This document shows, one piece after another, positions 25,075 to 32,387 of a DNA stretch of 64,000 nucleotides (position 1 is the first letter of the stretch; each line of letters starts with the position of its first letter). Origin of the DNA: Faecalicoccus sp. (lineage in GTDB: Bacteria > Bacillota_I > Bacilli_A > Erysipelotrichales > Erysipelotrichaceae); NCBI GenBank assembly GCA_017941505.1, contig JAGAWH010000091.1, positions 1-64,000 on the forward strand, written 5' to 3'. A model generated the notes under the pieces. It ran no database searches and was not told the origin of the DNA. It saw only the letters and a program-made list of their open reading frames with translations. Position numbers and translations under genes: made by a program.

Positions 25075-25130
25075 ACTATAACACATTTTCCCATAGTTAT
25101 TAAAGTAAAATGTGTTTTTTTTCACATTTT
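25075..25130 (-). promoter_or_regulatory. oad operon promoter with triple AAAATGTG operator
   Basis: The -10 TATAGT (complement of 25075-25080) and -35 TTAATA (25098-25103) are 17 bp apart on the minus strand. CACATTTT occurs at 25082-25089 and 25123-25130, and its complement AAAATGTG at 25107-25114. The outer pair forms a 24-bp inverted repeat upstream of the -35; the third copy lies in the spacer. This suggests a dimeric regulator that blocks or bends the promoter. The leader from here to oadA is about 80 nt. Confidence 0.5.
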
Positions 25131-25140
25131 TTTAACATTC

Positions 25141-25183
25141 AAAAAAAAGAAGGAGAAAATAAATAATACTGTTTTCCCCTTCT
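25141..25183 (-). terminator. Terminator of the infC-rpmI-rplT operon
   Basis: Stem AGAAGGAGAAAA (25148-25159) / TTTTCCCCTTCT (25172-25183, one mismatch), then eight T on the minus strand. Confidence 0.8.
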
Positions 25184-25204
25184 ATTATATATGTCCTAAA
25201 AAAA

Positions 25205-25564
25205 TTAAGCTTTTAATGCAGCCTTAGCTTCTTCACATAATTTAGCGAAGCCGGCTTCATCATGAATTGCCATTTCAGACAACATCTTACGGTTGATTGC
25301 GATGTCAGCTAATTTTAAGCCGTGCATCAATCTTGAATAAGATAAATCGTTCATACGTGCTGCAGCGTTGATACGTGCAATCCACAGCTTACGCATGTTA
25401 CCTTTTAATTTACGACGGTCATTGTATGCATATTTGAATGAATGCATTACCTGCTCGTGTGCTGTTTTATATAATGTATGCTTTGAACCAAAGTATCCTT
25501 TAGCCAGTTTTAATTCGCGTTTTCTTCTGGCGCGGGTTACAGTTCCACCTTTTACTCTTGCCAT
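25205..25564 (-). CDS. rplT: 50S ribosomal protein L20
   Basis: Assembly protein of the large subunit that binds 23S rRNA and, in low-GC Gram-positives, represses its own operon through the leader. The 119-residue sequence is canonical ([55 protein letters not shown]). Last gene of infC-rpmI-rplT, with a strong terminator behind it. Confidence 0.99.
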   Translation of the reverse strand: MARVKGGTVTRARRKRELKLAKGYFGSKHTLYKTAHEQVMHSFKYAYNDRRKLKGNMRKLWIARINAAARMNDLSYSRLMHGLKLADIAINRKMLSEMAIHDEAGFAKLCEEAKAALKA

Positions 25565-25578
25565 TCTAGTTTACCTCC

Positions 25579-25773
25579 CTACTTAATTAACATCTCTTTG
25601 ATACGCTTGAAATCAGTTTCATGAACCGTAGTCGGCTTCGCCAGATGACGACGCTGCTTCTTTGTCTTACCGTGGAAACGGTGAGATGTATATGCATGTG
25701 ATCTCTTTAATTTACCGGATCCAGTGATTTTAACACGTTTAGCTAAACCTCTGTGGCTTTTCATTTTAGGCAT
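25579..25773 (-). CDS. rpmI: 50S ribosomal protein L35
   Basis: Small basic large-subunit protein (64 residues: [20 protein letters not shown], then [10 protein letters not shown]). Located 14 bp upstream of rplT and 20 bp downstream of infC. Confidence 0.98.
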   Translation of the reverse strand: MPKMKSHRGLAKRVKITGSGKLKRSHAYTSHRFHGKTKKQRRHLAKPTTVHETDFKRIKEMLIK

Positions 25774-25793
25774 TCTGTTAATCCTCCTTATCC

Positions 25794-26333
25794 TTATTTT
25801 TTCTTAGGCGCCAGCGTTGTTGACATTGTGTTTCCCTCTAATTGAGGTTTCTTTTCAACATTCGCAATTTCTGACATCTGAGCCAGGAAATCATCCATAA
25901 TTTTTCGTCCAACCTCTACACGAGTAATCAGACGACCTCTAAAACGCATATCAACTTTAACCTTCATCCCCGATTCGATCCATTTAGTCGCCTGGCGGAC
26001 TTTGGTCTCAAAGTCATGCGTATCCACAACCGGAGATAATCGTAAAGACTTAATCTCTACTACATGTTGTTTACGTTTTGCCTCTTTAGCCTTTTTCTGC
26101 TGCTCGAAGTGATACTTTCCATAATCCAACACCTTGCATACTGCAGGACGAGCTTTTGGCGCTACACACAATAAATCAAGATTCTGGTTATAAGCTACAT
26201 TCAGTGCGTCTCTTTTTGACATTACACCTAACTTTTCCCCATTGGAATCTATGACCATCACTTCTTTAAACGGAATCTTTTCATTGAACAAGTCATCGTT
26301 CACATTGTTCGGGGCTACTCTTCTGTTGTTGAT
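25794..26333 (-). CDS. infC: Translation initiation factor IF-3, probable AUC start
   Basis: Binds the 30S subunit and monitors start-codon choice. IF3 N- and C-domains are complete ([21 protein letters not shown], then [15 protein letters not shown]). No ATG sits at the expected N-terminus. The frame continues upstream to an ATG at 26396, but that runs through the attenuator hairpin. GGAAGGTG followed six bases later by ATC (26331-26333) gives NNRRVAPNN, the expected length of 179 residues. An AUU, AUA or AUC start is the known autoregulatory device of infC. A GTG at 26340-26342 is less likely because the purine run abuts it. Confidence 0.93.
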   Translation of the reverse strand: MNNRRVAPNNVNDDLFNEKIPFKEVMVIDSNGEKLGVMSKRDALNVAYNQNLDLLCVAPKARPAVCKVLDYGKYHFEQQKKAKEAKRKQHVVEIKSLRLSPVVDTHDFETKVRQATKWIESGMKVKVDMRFRGRLITRVEVGRKIMDDFLAQMSEIANVEKKPQLEGNTMSTTLAPKKK

Positions 26334-26339
26334 ATTTGA

Positions 26340-26490
26340 CACCTTCCTTTTCTCAAAAAGAAAACGGGCACACAGAATGCACCCGTCAATATCCACACAA
26401 AATCAATATACATTGAATTGGCGTTGAACCCATGTCCCCTTTGGACATCAGGTGAGAAGAGTGCTTCTATCTTTCCATTTCTTTCTTGGA
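26340..26490 (-). ncRNA. infC operon leader with attenuator (L20 leader type)
   Basis: The leader of about 150 nt between the promoter and infC holds an AGAAGCACTCTTCTCACCTGA-like segment (complement of about 26449-26470), a hairpin ATGTCC/GGACAT (26432-26448), and a terminator hairpin ACGGGTGCA/TGTGCCCGT (26364-26386) followed by TTTTCTTTTT. Termination before infC under excess L20 is the known mechanism in Bacilli. I infer the same here from position and architecture. Confidence 0.7.
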
Positions 26491-26491
26491 T

Positions 26492-26520
26492 ATGTTAACA
26501 CATGACAAATTCTTTGTAAA
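26492..26520 (-). promoter_or_regulatory. Promoter of the infC operon
   Basis: Minus strand TTTACA (complement of 26515-26520), 17 bp, TAACAT (26492-26497). Confidence 0.5.
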
Positions 26521-26521
26521 G

Positions 26522-26546
26522 GAAAAAAATGAGAGTTTCCTCTCAT
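26522..26546 (-). terminator. Terminator of the nfnAB operon
   Basis: Stem ATGAGAG (26529-26535) / CTCTCAT (26540-26546), followed by TTTTTTTCC on the minus strand. Confidence 0.8.
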
Positions 26547-26547
26547 T

Positions 26548-27942
26548 TTATGCACGTTCTTTAAAGCTCTTATCGATGGCAGCAGCAGCGCGCTTACCGG
26601 CTCCCATTGCAGAGATAACCGTTGCAGCACCTGTTACGGCATCACCACCGGCATAGATATTTTCACGTGAAGTTAAACCATCTTCGTTAGTTACAATACA
26701 GCCGCGCTTGTTAACTTCCAAGCCTTCTGTTGTAGAACGAATTAATGGGTTTGGACTGGTTCCGATTGCCATGATCATTGTATCGATATCGATAATGAAG
26801 TTGGAACCCGGAATTTCTACAGGACGGCGTCTTCCGGATGCATCCGGTTCACCTAATTCCATACGTACACATTCAATCTGTGTTGCCCAGCCATCTTCGT
26901 TTCCGATAACACGTACCGGATTACACAGTAAATCGAAGATAATTCCTTCTTCTTCGGCATGTTCTACTTCTTCTCTACGTGCAGGTAATTCTTCCATAGA
27001 ACGACGATAAACGATATGTACTTCCGATCCTAAACGGCGTGCCGTTCTTGCAGCATCCATAGCTACGTTACCGCCACCTACGACAACGCACTTAGTCGGA
27101 CGCTGAATCGGTGTATCAGAATCTTCAAGATAAGCTTTCATTAAGTTAGCACGGGTTAAGAATTCGTTTGCGGAATAAACACCCTTCAGGTTTTCACCCG
27201 GCATATGCATAAAGTTAGGAAGGCCGGCACCGCTTCCGATAAAGATAGCTTCATAGCCTTCATCCATTAATGCATCGATTGTATCAGAGCGTCCAACTAC
27301 GAAATTCGTAACGATATTAACACCTAATGCCTTTAAGTTTTCGATTTCTTTCTGTACGATTGCCTTTGGTAAACGGAATTCAGGAATACCGTACATTAAT
27401 ACGCCACCGGCAACGTGTAATGCTTCAAATACAGTTACTTCATAACCAAGTTTAGCTAAGTCACCTGCACAGGTAAGTCCAGAAGGACCGGATCCTACGA
27501 TCGCAACCTTATGACCGTTAGATTCCGGCTTAACCGGCATTTCTGTGCTGTGTTCTCTATGCCAGTCAGCTACGAAACGCTCTAAGCGTCCGATTCCAAC
27601 CGGCTGTGTCTTAATACCGCGAACACAGTACTTTTCACACTGGCTTTCCTGCGGGCATACACGACCGCAAACTGCAGGAAGAGTAGATGTAAGAGAAATA
27701 ATATTGAAGGCTTCTTCGAAGTCGCCTTCTTTAACCTTTTCGATAAAGTCAGGAATATTAACATTAACCGGGCATCCGCCTACGCATGGTTTATGACGGC
27801 AGTGTAAGCAGCGTGTTGCTTCTTCCATAGCCATTTCTACAGTATATCCGGTAGCTACTTCAGAGAAGTTAGTAATACGAACTTCAGGAGCCTGTACCGG
27901 CATTTCTGTCTTATTAGGAGACATATTTGGTTTTGCAGGCAT
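26548..27942 (-). CDS. nfnB: NADPH-binding subunit of NfnAB-type transhydrogenase (GltD/SudA family)
   Basis: Flavoprotein with FAD- and NADPH-binding Rossmann folds. The N-terminal domain holds 4Fe-4S cysteines (ATRCLHCRHKPCVGGCPVN, CGRVCPQESQCEKYCV). GSGPSGLTCAGDLAKLG and GGGNVAMDAARTARRLG are the dinucleotide motifs; IMAIGTSPNP precedes the C-terminal GGDAVTGAATV. The partner gene overlaps it by one base (TAATG). With that NfnA-like partner, electron-bifurcating NADH-dependent ferredoxin:NADP+ oxidoreductase is favoured over glutamate synthase small subunit, since no gltB is present. Sulfide dehydrogenase (SudAB) is the older name for the same pair. Confidence 0.88.
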   Translation of the reverse strand: MPAKPNMSPNKTEMPVQAPEVRITNFSEVATGYTVEMAMEEATRCLHCRHKPCVGGCPVNVNIPDFIEKVKEGDFEEAFNIISLTSTLPAVCGRVCPQESQCEKYCVRGIKTQPVGIGRLERFVADWHREHSTEMPVKPESNGHKVAIVGSGPSGLTCAGDLAKLGYEVTVFEALHVAGGVLMYGIPEFRLPKAIVQKEIENLKALGVNIVTNFVVGRSDTIDALMDEGYEAIFIGSGAGLPNFMHMPGENLKGVYSANEFLTRANLMKAYLEDSDTPIQRPTKCVVVGGGNVAMDAARTARRLGSEVHIVYRRSMEELPARREEVEHAEEEGIIFDLLCNPVRVIGNEDGWATQIECVRMELGEPDASGRRRPVEIPGSNFIIDIDTMIMAIGTSPNPLIRSTTEGLEVNKRGCIVTNEDGLTSRENIYAGGDAVTGAATVISAMGAGKRAAAAIDKSFKERA

Positions 27943-28784
27943 TATGCCACCTCCTTTTTCATAAGGTTACAATGCTCATCGCGCTTTCTCTGTTCGAAAG
28001 GACGATATGCGGTATTTCTTGACATTGCTTCATCAAAGTCAACCAGATGACCATCAAAGTCCGGTCCATCAACACACGCAAATTTCATTTCTCCATCTAC
28101 GAGTAATCGGCAGCAGCCGCACATTCCGGTACCATCGATCATGATTGGGTTCATAGATACAGTAGTCGGAATATCATATTTCTTAGTTGTTAAGCAGACA
28201 AACTTCATCATGATGATCGGTCCGATTGCGATAACTTCATCAAACTTCTCACCATTGTTTACTAATTCTTCTAATTTAACCGTAACAACGCCCTTTTCAC
28301 CAACAGAGCCGTCATCACTCATCAAATAATATGCGTCAGAGCATGCTTTAAATTCGTCTTCAAGAATCACAAGATCCTTGTTACGGAATCCAACGATTGT
28401 TGTAACATCAGCACCTGCATCGTGGAATGCTTTTGCGGTTGGGTATGCGATTGCGCATCCAACACCACCACCAATGACACAAACCTTCTTGTTTCCATCA
28501 ATAACGCTTGGTTTTCCCAAAGGTCCGGCAAAGTCCTGGATGTAATCACCCTGTTCCAAATCATTCAATTTCATTGTTGCGCCGCCAACAACCTGGAAAA
28601 TAATAGTAACACTTCCTGTTTCAGGATCTGCACCTGCGATCGTGAAAGGAACACGTTCGCCCTGGTCGTCTACACGCAAGATGATAAACTGTCCCGCTTT
28701 GGCACGTTTCGCAACAAAGGGAGCATCCACAACCATTTTTGTAACGGTTGGGTTTAATCTTTCCTTTTCTAAAATCTTATACAT
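27942..28784 (-). CDS. nfnA: NAD-binding subunit of NfnAB-type transhydrogenase
   Basis: Ferredoxin-NADP reductase-like subunit with an FAD-binding barrel (GQFIILRVDDQGERVPFTIA), an NAD domain (KVCVIGGGVGCAIAYPTAK) and a C-terminal 2Fe-2S site (GMCGCCRLLV and FACVDGP, cysteines about 222-237). The length of 280 residues fits NfnA. The ATG at 28782-28784 with GGGTGAT is preferred to one three codons earlier. No terminator separates it from the phospholipase C-like gene upstream, so read-through from that operon is possible, though a TTTACA/TAGAAT pair near 28795-28825 could start a separate transcript. Confidence 0.88.
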   Translation of the reverse strand: MYKILEKERLNPTVTKMVVDAPFVAKRAKAGQFIILRVDDQGERVPFTIAGADPETGSVTIIFQVVGGATMKLNDLEQGDYIQDFAGPLGKPSVIDGNKKVCVIGGGVGCAIAYPTAKAFHDAGADVTTIVGFRNKDLVILEDEFKACSDAYYLMSDDGSVGEKGVVTVKLEELVNNGEKFDEVIAIGPIIMMKFVCLTTKKYDIPTTVSMNPIMIDGTGMCGCCRLLVDGEMKFACVDGPDFDGHLVDFDEAMSRNTAYRPFEQRKRDEHCNLMKKEVA

Positions 28785-28833
28785 TTTAATCACCCATTTT
28801 GTATTCTATCATAAACACTTAAACATTTGTAAA

Positions 28834-29814
28834 TTATTCTAGAAAATCTTGTATGCGGGAAAAATACCGCATCGGACCATGATTCTCTAATCCTGTGCAA
28901 TAATCTTTCTGTCCGATCATAGAAACTAATTCTTCTTCAGCTGCTTCATCATCCACAGCCTTATAGAACAATTCAACAACTGTCTGGGCAAGATTTAGTG
29001 CCTTATCGTATAAATCAAAGAAAGATTCCGTACTTGAAATTGTTTCATCACAGGGATGTACCCATTTTTTATGGAGTAAATTCATCACATCACATGGATC
29101 GTCCGGTTCATTTGGAACCAGATATCCGGATAAGAAACTTTCTGTATGGGTTAATTTTTCAATGGCGCGTAAGCGTTTAAACTTATTTCCTCTCTGGTCA
29201 TAGAATAACTTCTGCATAAAATGCCAGTCATCCAGACTCTCCTTAATTTCATGAGGCTGAACGTCTTTACCAAACACGTTTCTGCCAACGGGAACCCATA
29301 TGCGGGCAATGGCACGAGCCTGGTCGAGAGTGGTATCGCAGACTTCATAGATGCGGAAATCGGAAATCGTACATCCCTTTTTCACCTTCAACATGATCGC
29401 ATCGATTAAAGATTCCAATCGATGATGCCACCATGAATCTCTCTGACGCTCATTTCCCGTACGATAATATACATACGGGTGAGCCGTTGAATCAAGTGCC
29501 CAATGGCATAAGTGTCCCATCGTATATACCATCATTTGTTCTCTGATTTGAGGATCCTTTTCTTTGCGGATGCTGTCAATGGCACTTAAATAGAATTCTG
29601 ATATATGCTTCACATGAGCCTGTCCACCTAAAGGTCTCAATGTCTTTTTATGATAAACGCGCTTAGGTGAGAAACAGTGGAAGAACAAAAAGTCCGGTCC
29701 GTTTGATCCGATATCAAACAGCTGGGGATTCTTTTTGATTAATTCTTGAATTGGCCAGTCAAGCTTTTCCTTAATCTCTCTGGCAAAAAGTGTATGTGTA
29801 ATGATATTAGGCAT
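28834..29814 (-). CDS. Zinc-dependent phospholipase C-like protein
   Basis: Matches the Zn_dep_PLPC fold by sequence pattern: NIITHTLFA at the start, DIGSNGPDFLFFHC (about 35-48), a GHLCHWALDSTAHPYVYY segment with several His/Asp ligands (about 105-122), and WHHRLESLIDAIML. There is no signal peptide, unlike secreted toxins, so this is an intracellular hydrolase of unknown substrate. It overlaps the end of the DUF2779 gene by 8 bp, showing coupled translation, and forms an operon with it and the WYL regulator. GGAGGG precedes the ATG. Confidence 0.78.
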   Translation of the reverse strand: MPNIITHTLFAREIKEKLDWPIQELIKKNPQLFDIGSNGPDFLFFHCFSPKRVYHKKTLRPLGGQAHVKHISEFYLSAIDSIRKEKDPQIREQMMVYTMGHLCHWALDSTAHPYVYYRTGNERQRDSWWHHRLESLIDAIMLKVKKGCTISDFRIYEVCDTTLDQARAIARIWVPVGRNVFGKDVQPHEIKESLDDWHFMQKLFYDQRGNKFKRLRAIEKLTHTESFLSGYLVPNEPDDPCDVMNLLHKKWVHPCDETISSTESFFDLYDKALNLAQTVVELFYKAVDDEAAEEELVSMIGQKDYCTGLENHGPMRYFSRIQDFLE

Positions 29815-31270
29815 CTTTACCCTCCGATTCTTTTAGTAAACCATGATATACAACATATTCTGCATAGGTATCCATCTTACAGTAATCCCGGATATTATTC
29901 CGTACCTCATTTTTCTGTTCATCCGAAACCGTATCAAATGTTCGATATGCCTGTACCGCATTTAATCCATTGTGAATTTCCAATTCCTGATAAGATACCT
30001 GATCGGTAAATACCGGAAGAACATTTTTTAAAGAATAATGGCCCCGCATCTTATTGGCATAATAGATTCCCGTTTCAAATGGTTTTGATAAATCTACCAT
30101 GCGCCCGCATATCTGCATTAATTGTTTTTTATAGCGCGGAAACTGTTCAGCCAGCTGCACTAATCGCAGTTTTTCCGCTCCTTCCATATTGTATACAAGA
30201 ACGGTTCCTGTCTTAGGGATCTGTTTCAATAATGATTGAATAAATTCCTTACGGCAGTCCCCTGTTCCGAAATAGTCATAGTGTTTTAAATCACCATCTT
30301 CTACATGTAAACTGTATTGAAAGCACAATACATCAAAAGGCTTCATCTTATCATACGGCGGAAACGCAAATGTATCCCATTCAAAATCAAGATAAGAGAT
30401 TGGATATTCAATCCGGGAAAGCCAATGTTTTAATGCGATATGATCGACAAACTTTCCCTGTTTGGATGCCATGTATTGCGAATACTGCAGTTTATATCCA
30501 TCGATTTGATTAAGATCCATTTCACAGATATGCTCGATTCCGTTTTCCAGTGCTTCTAACTTATGCTGGGAGGTTGTTAAGAAAACCGGTGAATCATCCG
30601 GTAAATGGGAATCATCAAAACAGATATCGTAATAATTACAACGCCTTCCGGTTGTGCAGGTTTTTGTACGTATCGTTTCAACCGAAGGTAAGCTCAATAC
30701 CTGATTGGTTTGATCAATCCACGTATCCAAATCAATCTCAAGTTCCCCAATGACCTCATCGATATTTCTGCCGAGATGATTTTTACGGTTAAAGAAACGA
30801 TTTGTAATAATCAGACATTCATCTAAGTCAAGCTCACCATGGCGAACATAATCTTTATTGATATAGAGAATTTCATGTTTCACAATATCGATTCCGACAG
30901 ATTGGCAGATCATTTGGTTAACTTTCATCTTAATAGCTTCAAATTCCTTCGGATACGCACTTAACAGCGGATAAATTGCCTTATATCCCTGATCGGTGCG
31001 CATCAATACCGGAATACGGGTACGACACTCCCTGTAACTAAATCTTCCTGCAAGTACTACATCGTTTTCTTCCAGCAGCTTTAATGTTCTTTCATTGGTG
31101 TCCCCTACTTCACCACTGGGGGCTCCTTCAACGCCTAAACGCTTCTGCCAAAGCGCAGTAAAAGGACTGTCCATATGATAAAAGCTTTCATAGGGCAGCG
31201 GATTATTTTGACAGTTCCAGCAGAATCGCGGACATTTTTTATAATGTATTAAATCACTGACATGCAGCAT
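29807..31270 (-). CDS. DUF2779 protein: Fe-S RecB-like N-domain plus RNase H-like exonuclease domain
   Basis: A two-domain protein of unknown role. The N-terminus KKCPRFCW (Cys13, Cys17, Cys20) and CTTGRRCNYYDIC (Cys205, 211, 217) resemble the cluster-binding cysteines of Cas4/AddB-type nucleases. The nuclease core between them seems dead: where a D-x-L ... E-x-K pattern is expected the sequence reads RIPVL (86-90) and YPLLS (100-104). The C-terminal half looks like an active DEDD-type 3'-5' exonuclease: DFEWDTF with Asp295/Glu297, YNMEGAEK (360-367), MVDLSKPF with Asp393, YCKMDTYA with Asp467. It follows the WYL gene by 15 bp. Confidence 0.75.
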   Translation of the reverse strand: MLHVSDLIHYKKCPRFCWNCQNNPLPYESFYHMDSPFTALWQKRLGVEGAPSGEVGDTNERTLKLLEENDVVLAGRFSYRECRTRIPVLMRTDQGYKAIYPLLSAYPKEFEAIKMKVNQMICQSVGIDIVKHEILYINKDYVRHGELDLDECLIITNRFFNRKNHLGRNIDEVIGELEIDLDTWIDQTNQVLSLPSVETIRTKTCTTGRRCNYYDICFDDSHLPDDSPVFLTTSQHKLEALENGIEHICEMDLNQIDGYKLQYSQYMASKQGKFVDHIALKHWLSRIEYPISYLDFEWDTFAFPPYDKMKPFDVLCFQYSLHVEDGDLKHYDYFGTGDCRKEFIQSLLKQIPKTGTVLVYNMEGAEKLRLVQLAEQFPRYKKQLMQICGRMVDLSKPFETGIYYANKMRGHYSLKNVLPVFTDQVSYQELEIHNGLNAVQAYRTFDTVSDEQKNEVRNNIRDYCKMDTYAEYVVYHGLLKESEGKDA

Positions 31271-31285
31271 TCATATATCGCCTCA

Positions 31286-32233
31286 CTATATTTTATAACG
31301 CTCCTGGCATTTTTTAATTCGCTCTATATATTCATCACGTAAAGACTGCGGTTCTAGGATTTCACAGCTTCCATCAAAGGAAAACACCTGTCGGAAAAAC
31401 TCATAGCGATCTTCCACAAGAAAGTTATAGACAGCTTCTTTTTCCGTTTCATATTCCAGCCGCATATCTACACCCCAGTAGCTTTCCTCAAATAAACGTT
31501 TCATATCAAGATCTACCGCTAATTTCACATTATAGAAATCCCCTTTGATCAAAGAGTTATTTCCGATAAAGCTGCGGATTTGAAAATGAGAATCACGCAA
31601 AAAATGCCGATCCTGTACTTCAATTCGAAACATTCTTTTTTCACTGAATCGATAAATTCGATAATCATTGCGTAAATGAGAAAACCCCAGAACATAATAC
31701 GCCCTTGAAAAATGAACAATTTCATATGGGTCAATCAATACCGGTTCCGGCTTATCCGCTCGTACGCTTTGATAATAAAGCAGGACGGATTGTCGATCTC
31801 GAATCGCTCCTTCCACCTGGGCAATCAAATCTCTTTCTCTGGCGGTTAATGCACTGGATTCCCCGCTTAGATAGTAACGGGAGGTTTCATCCCAGCTTTT
31901 GGTGCTGTTGAGCACCTTATCCAAGGCGGAATTAAACTGATCCAATCGTTCAAAGTCCTGATGGCTTTTTACGATTTCACGGGATTCTACCAGCGCTTTT
32001 CTTTCATTATCCTCCATCACGGTCACAGGAAAAAGGCCTGTATCTAACAGCCGATACCCTCCGTAACGCCCTCTGGTCTCTTCAACTACATAACCAGCCA
32101 GCTCTAATTCTTTACGAAATTCGCGAATATTTCGCGGATTGGTTTCCAATTCTTCAGCCAGTTCCTTTGTAGACATTTTTCCACGGGCTTTTAACAATGT
32201 TAACATTTTTATCGTTAAACCTGTTCGATTCAT
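31286..32233 (-). CDS. HTH-WYL transcriptional regulator
   Basis: DeoR-like winged helix (residues 1-60: MSTKELAEELETNPRNIREFRKEL) followed by a WYL ligand-sensing domain (about 145-215: YEIVHFSRAYYVLGFSHLRNDYRIYRFSEKRM, with YYV in place of W-Y-L) and a WCX-type C-terminal region. WYL proteins bind nucleic acids or nucleotides and often control DNA-repair or defence loci. First gene of the WYL-DUF2779-PLC operon; autoregulation is likely. A 17-bp palindrome lies just upstream of its promoter, between it and divergent glnN. Confidence 0.9.
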   Translation of the reverse strand: MNRTGLTIKMLTLLKARGKMSTKELAEELETNPRNIREFRKELELAGYVVEETRGRYGGYRLLDTGLFPVTVMEDNERKALVESREIVKSHQDFERLDQFNSALDKVLNSTKSWDETSRYYLSGESSALTARERDLIAQVEGAIRDRQSVLLYYQSVRADKPEPVLIDPYEIVHFSRAYYVLGFSHLRNDYRIYRFSEKRMFRIEVQDRHFLRDSHFQIRSFIGNNSLIKGDFYNVKLAVDLDMKRLFEESYWGVDMRLEYETEKEAVYNFLVEDRYEFFRQVFSFDGSCEILEPQSLRDEYIERIKKCQERYKI

Positions 32234-32255
32234 AAATACCTCATCTAACTAATGT

Positions 32256-32284
32256 ATTATCTCTTGTTTTAAGGCAAAAGTAAA
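32256..32284 (-). promoter_or_regulatory. Promoter of the WYL operon
   Basis: Minus strand TTTACT (complement of 32279-32284), 17 bp, GATAAT (32256-32261). Confidence 0.45.
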
Positions 32285-32292
32285 ATAATATC

Positions 32293-32309
32293 TGACATAA
32301 TTTATGTCA
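32293..32309. promoter_or_regulatory. Perfect 17-bp palindrome, candidate operator
   Basis: TGACATAA (32293-32300), T, TTATGTCA (32302-32309). It lies 9 bp upstream of the WYL -35 and about 27 bp upstream of the glnN -35. It does not fit the GlnR/TnrA consensus (TGTNA-N7-TNACA) well. Confidence 0.6.
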
Positions 32310-32335
32310 TTAAAATTCAGAAATTTGTGTTTTTG

Positions 32336-32364
32336 TTTGTATATTTAAACCAAGATGATAGAAT
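32336..32364 (+). promoter_or_regulatory. Promoter of glnN
   Basis: TTTGTA (32336-32341), 17 bp, TAGAAT (32359-32364). The weak -35 suggests help from a regulator. Confidence 0.35.
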
Positions 32365-32387
32365 ATTGAGGTACGGAGGGAAAACCT

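Noticed and set aside
26548..28784. Glutamate synthase small subunit or sulfide dehydrogenase as the primary name
   Set aside because: There is no large-subunit gltB gene, and the pair with one-base overlap and cluster cysteines fits NfnAB better; the older names remain possible.
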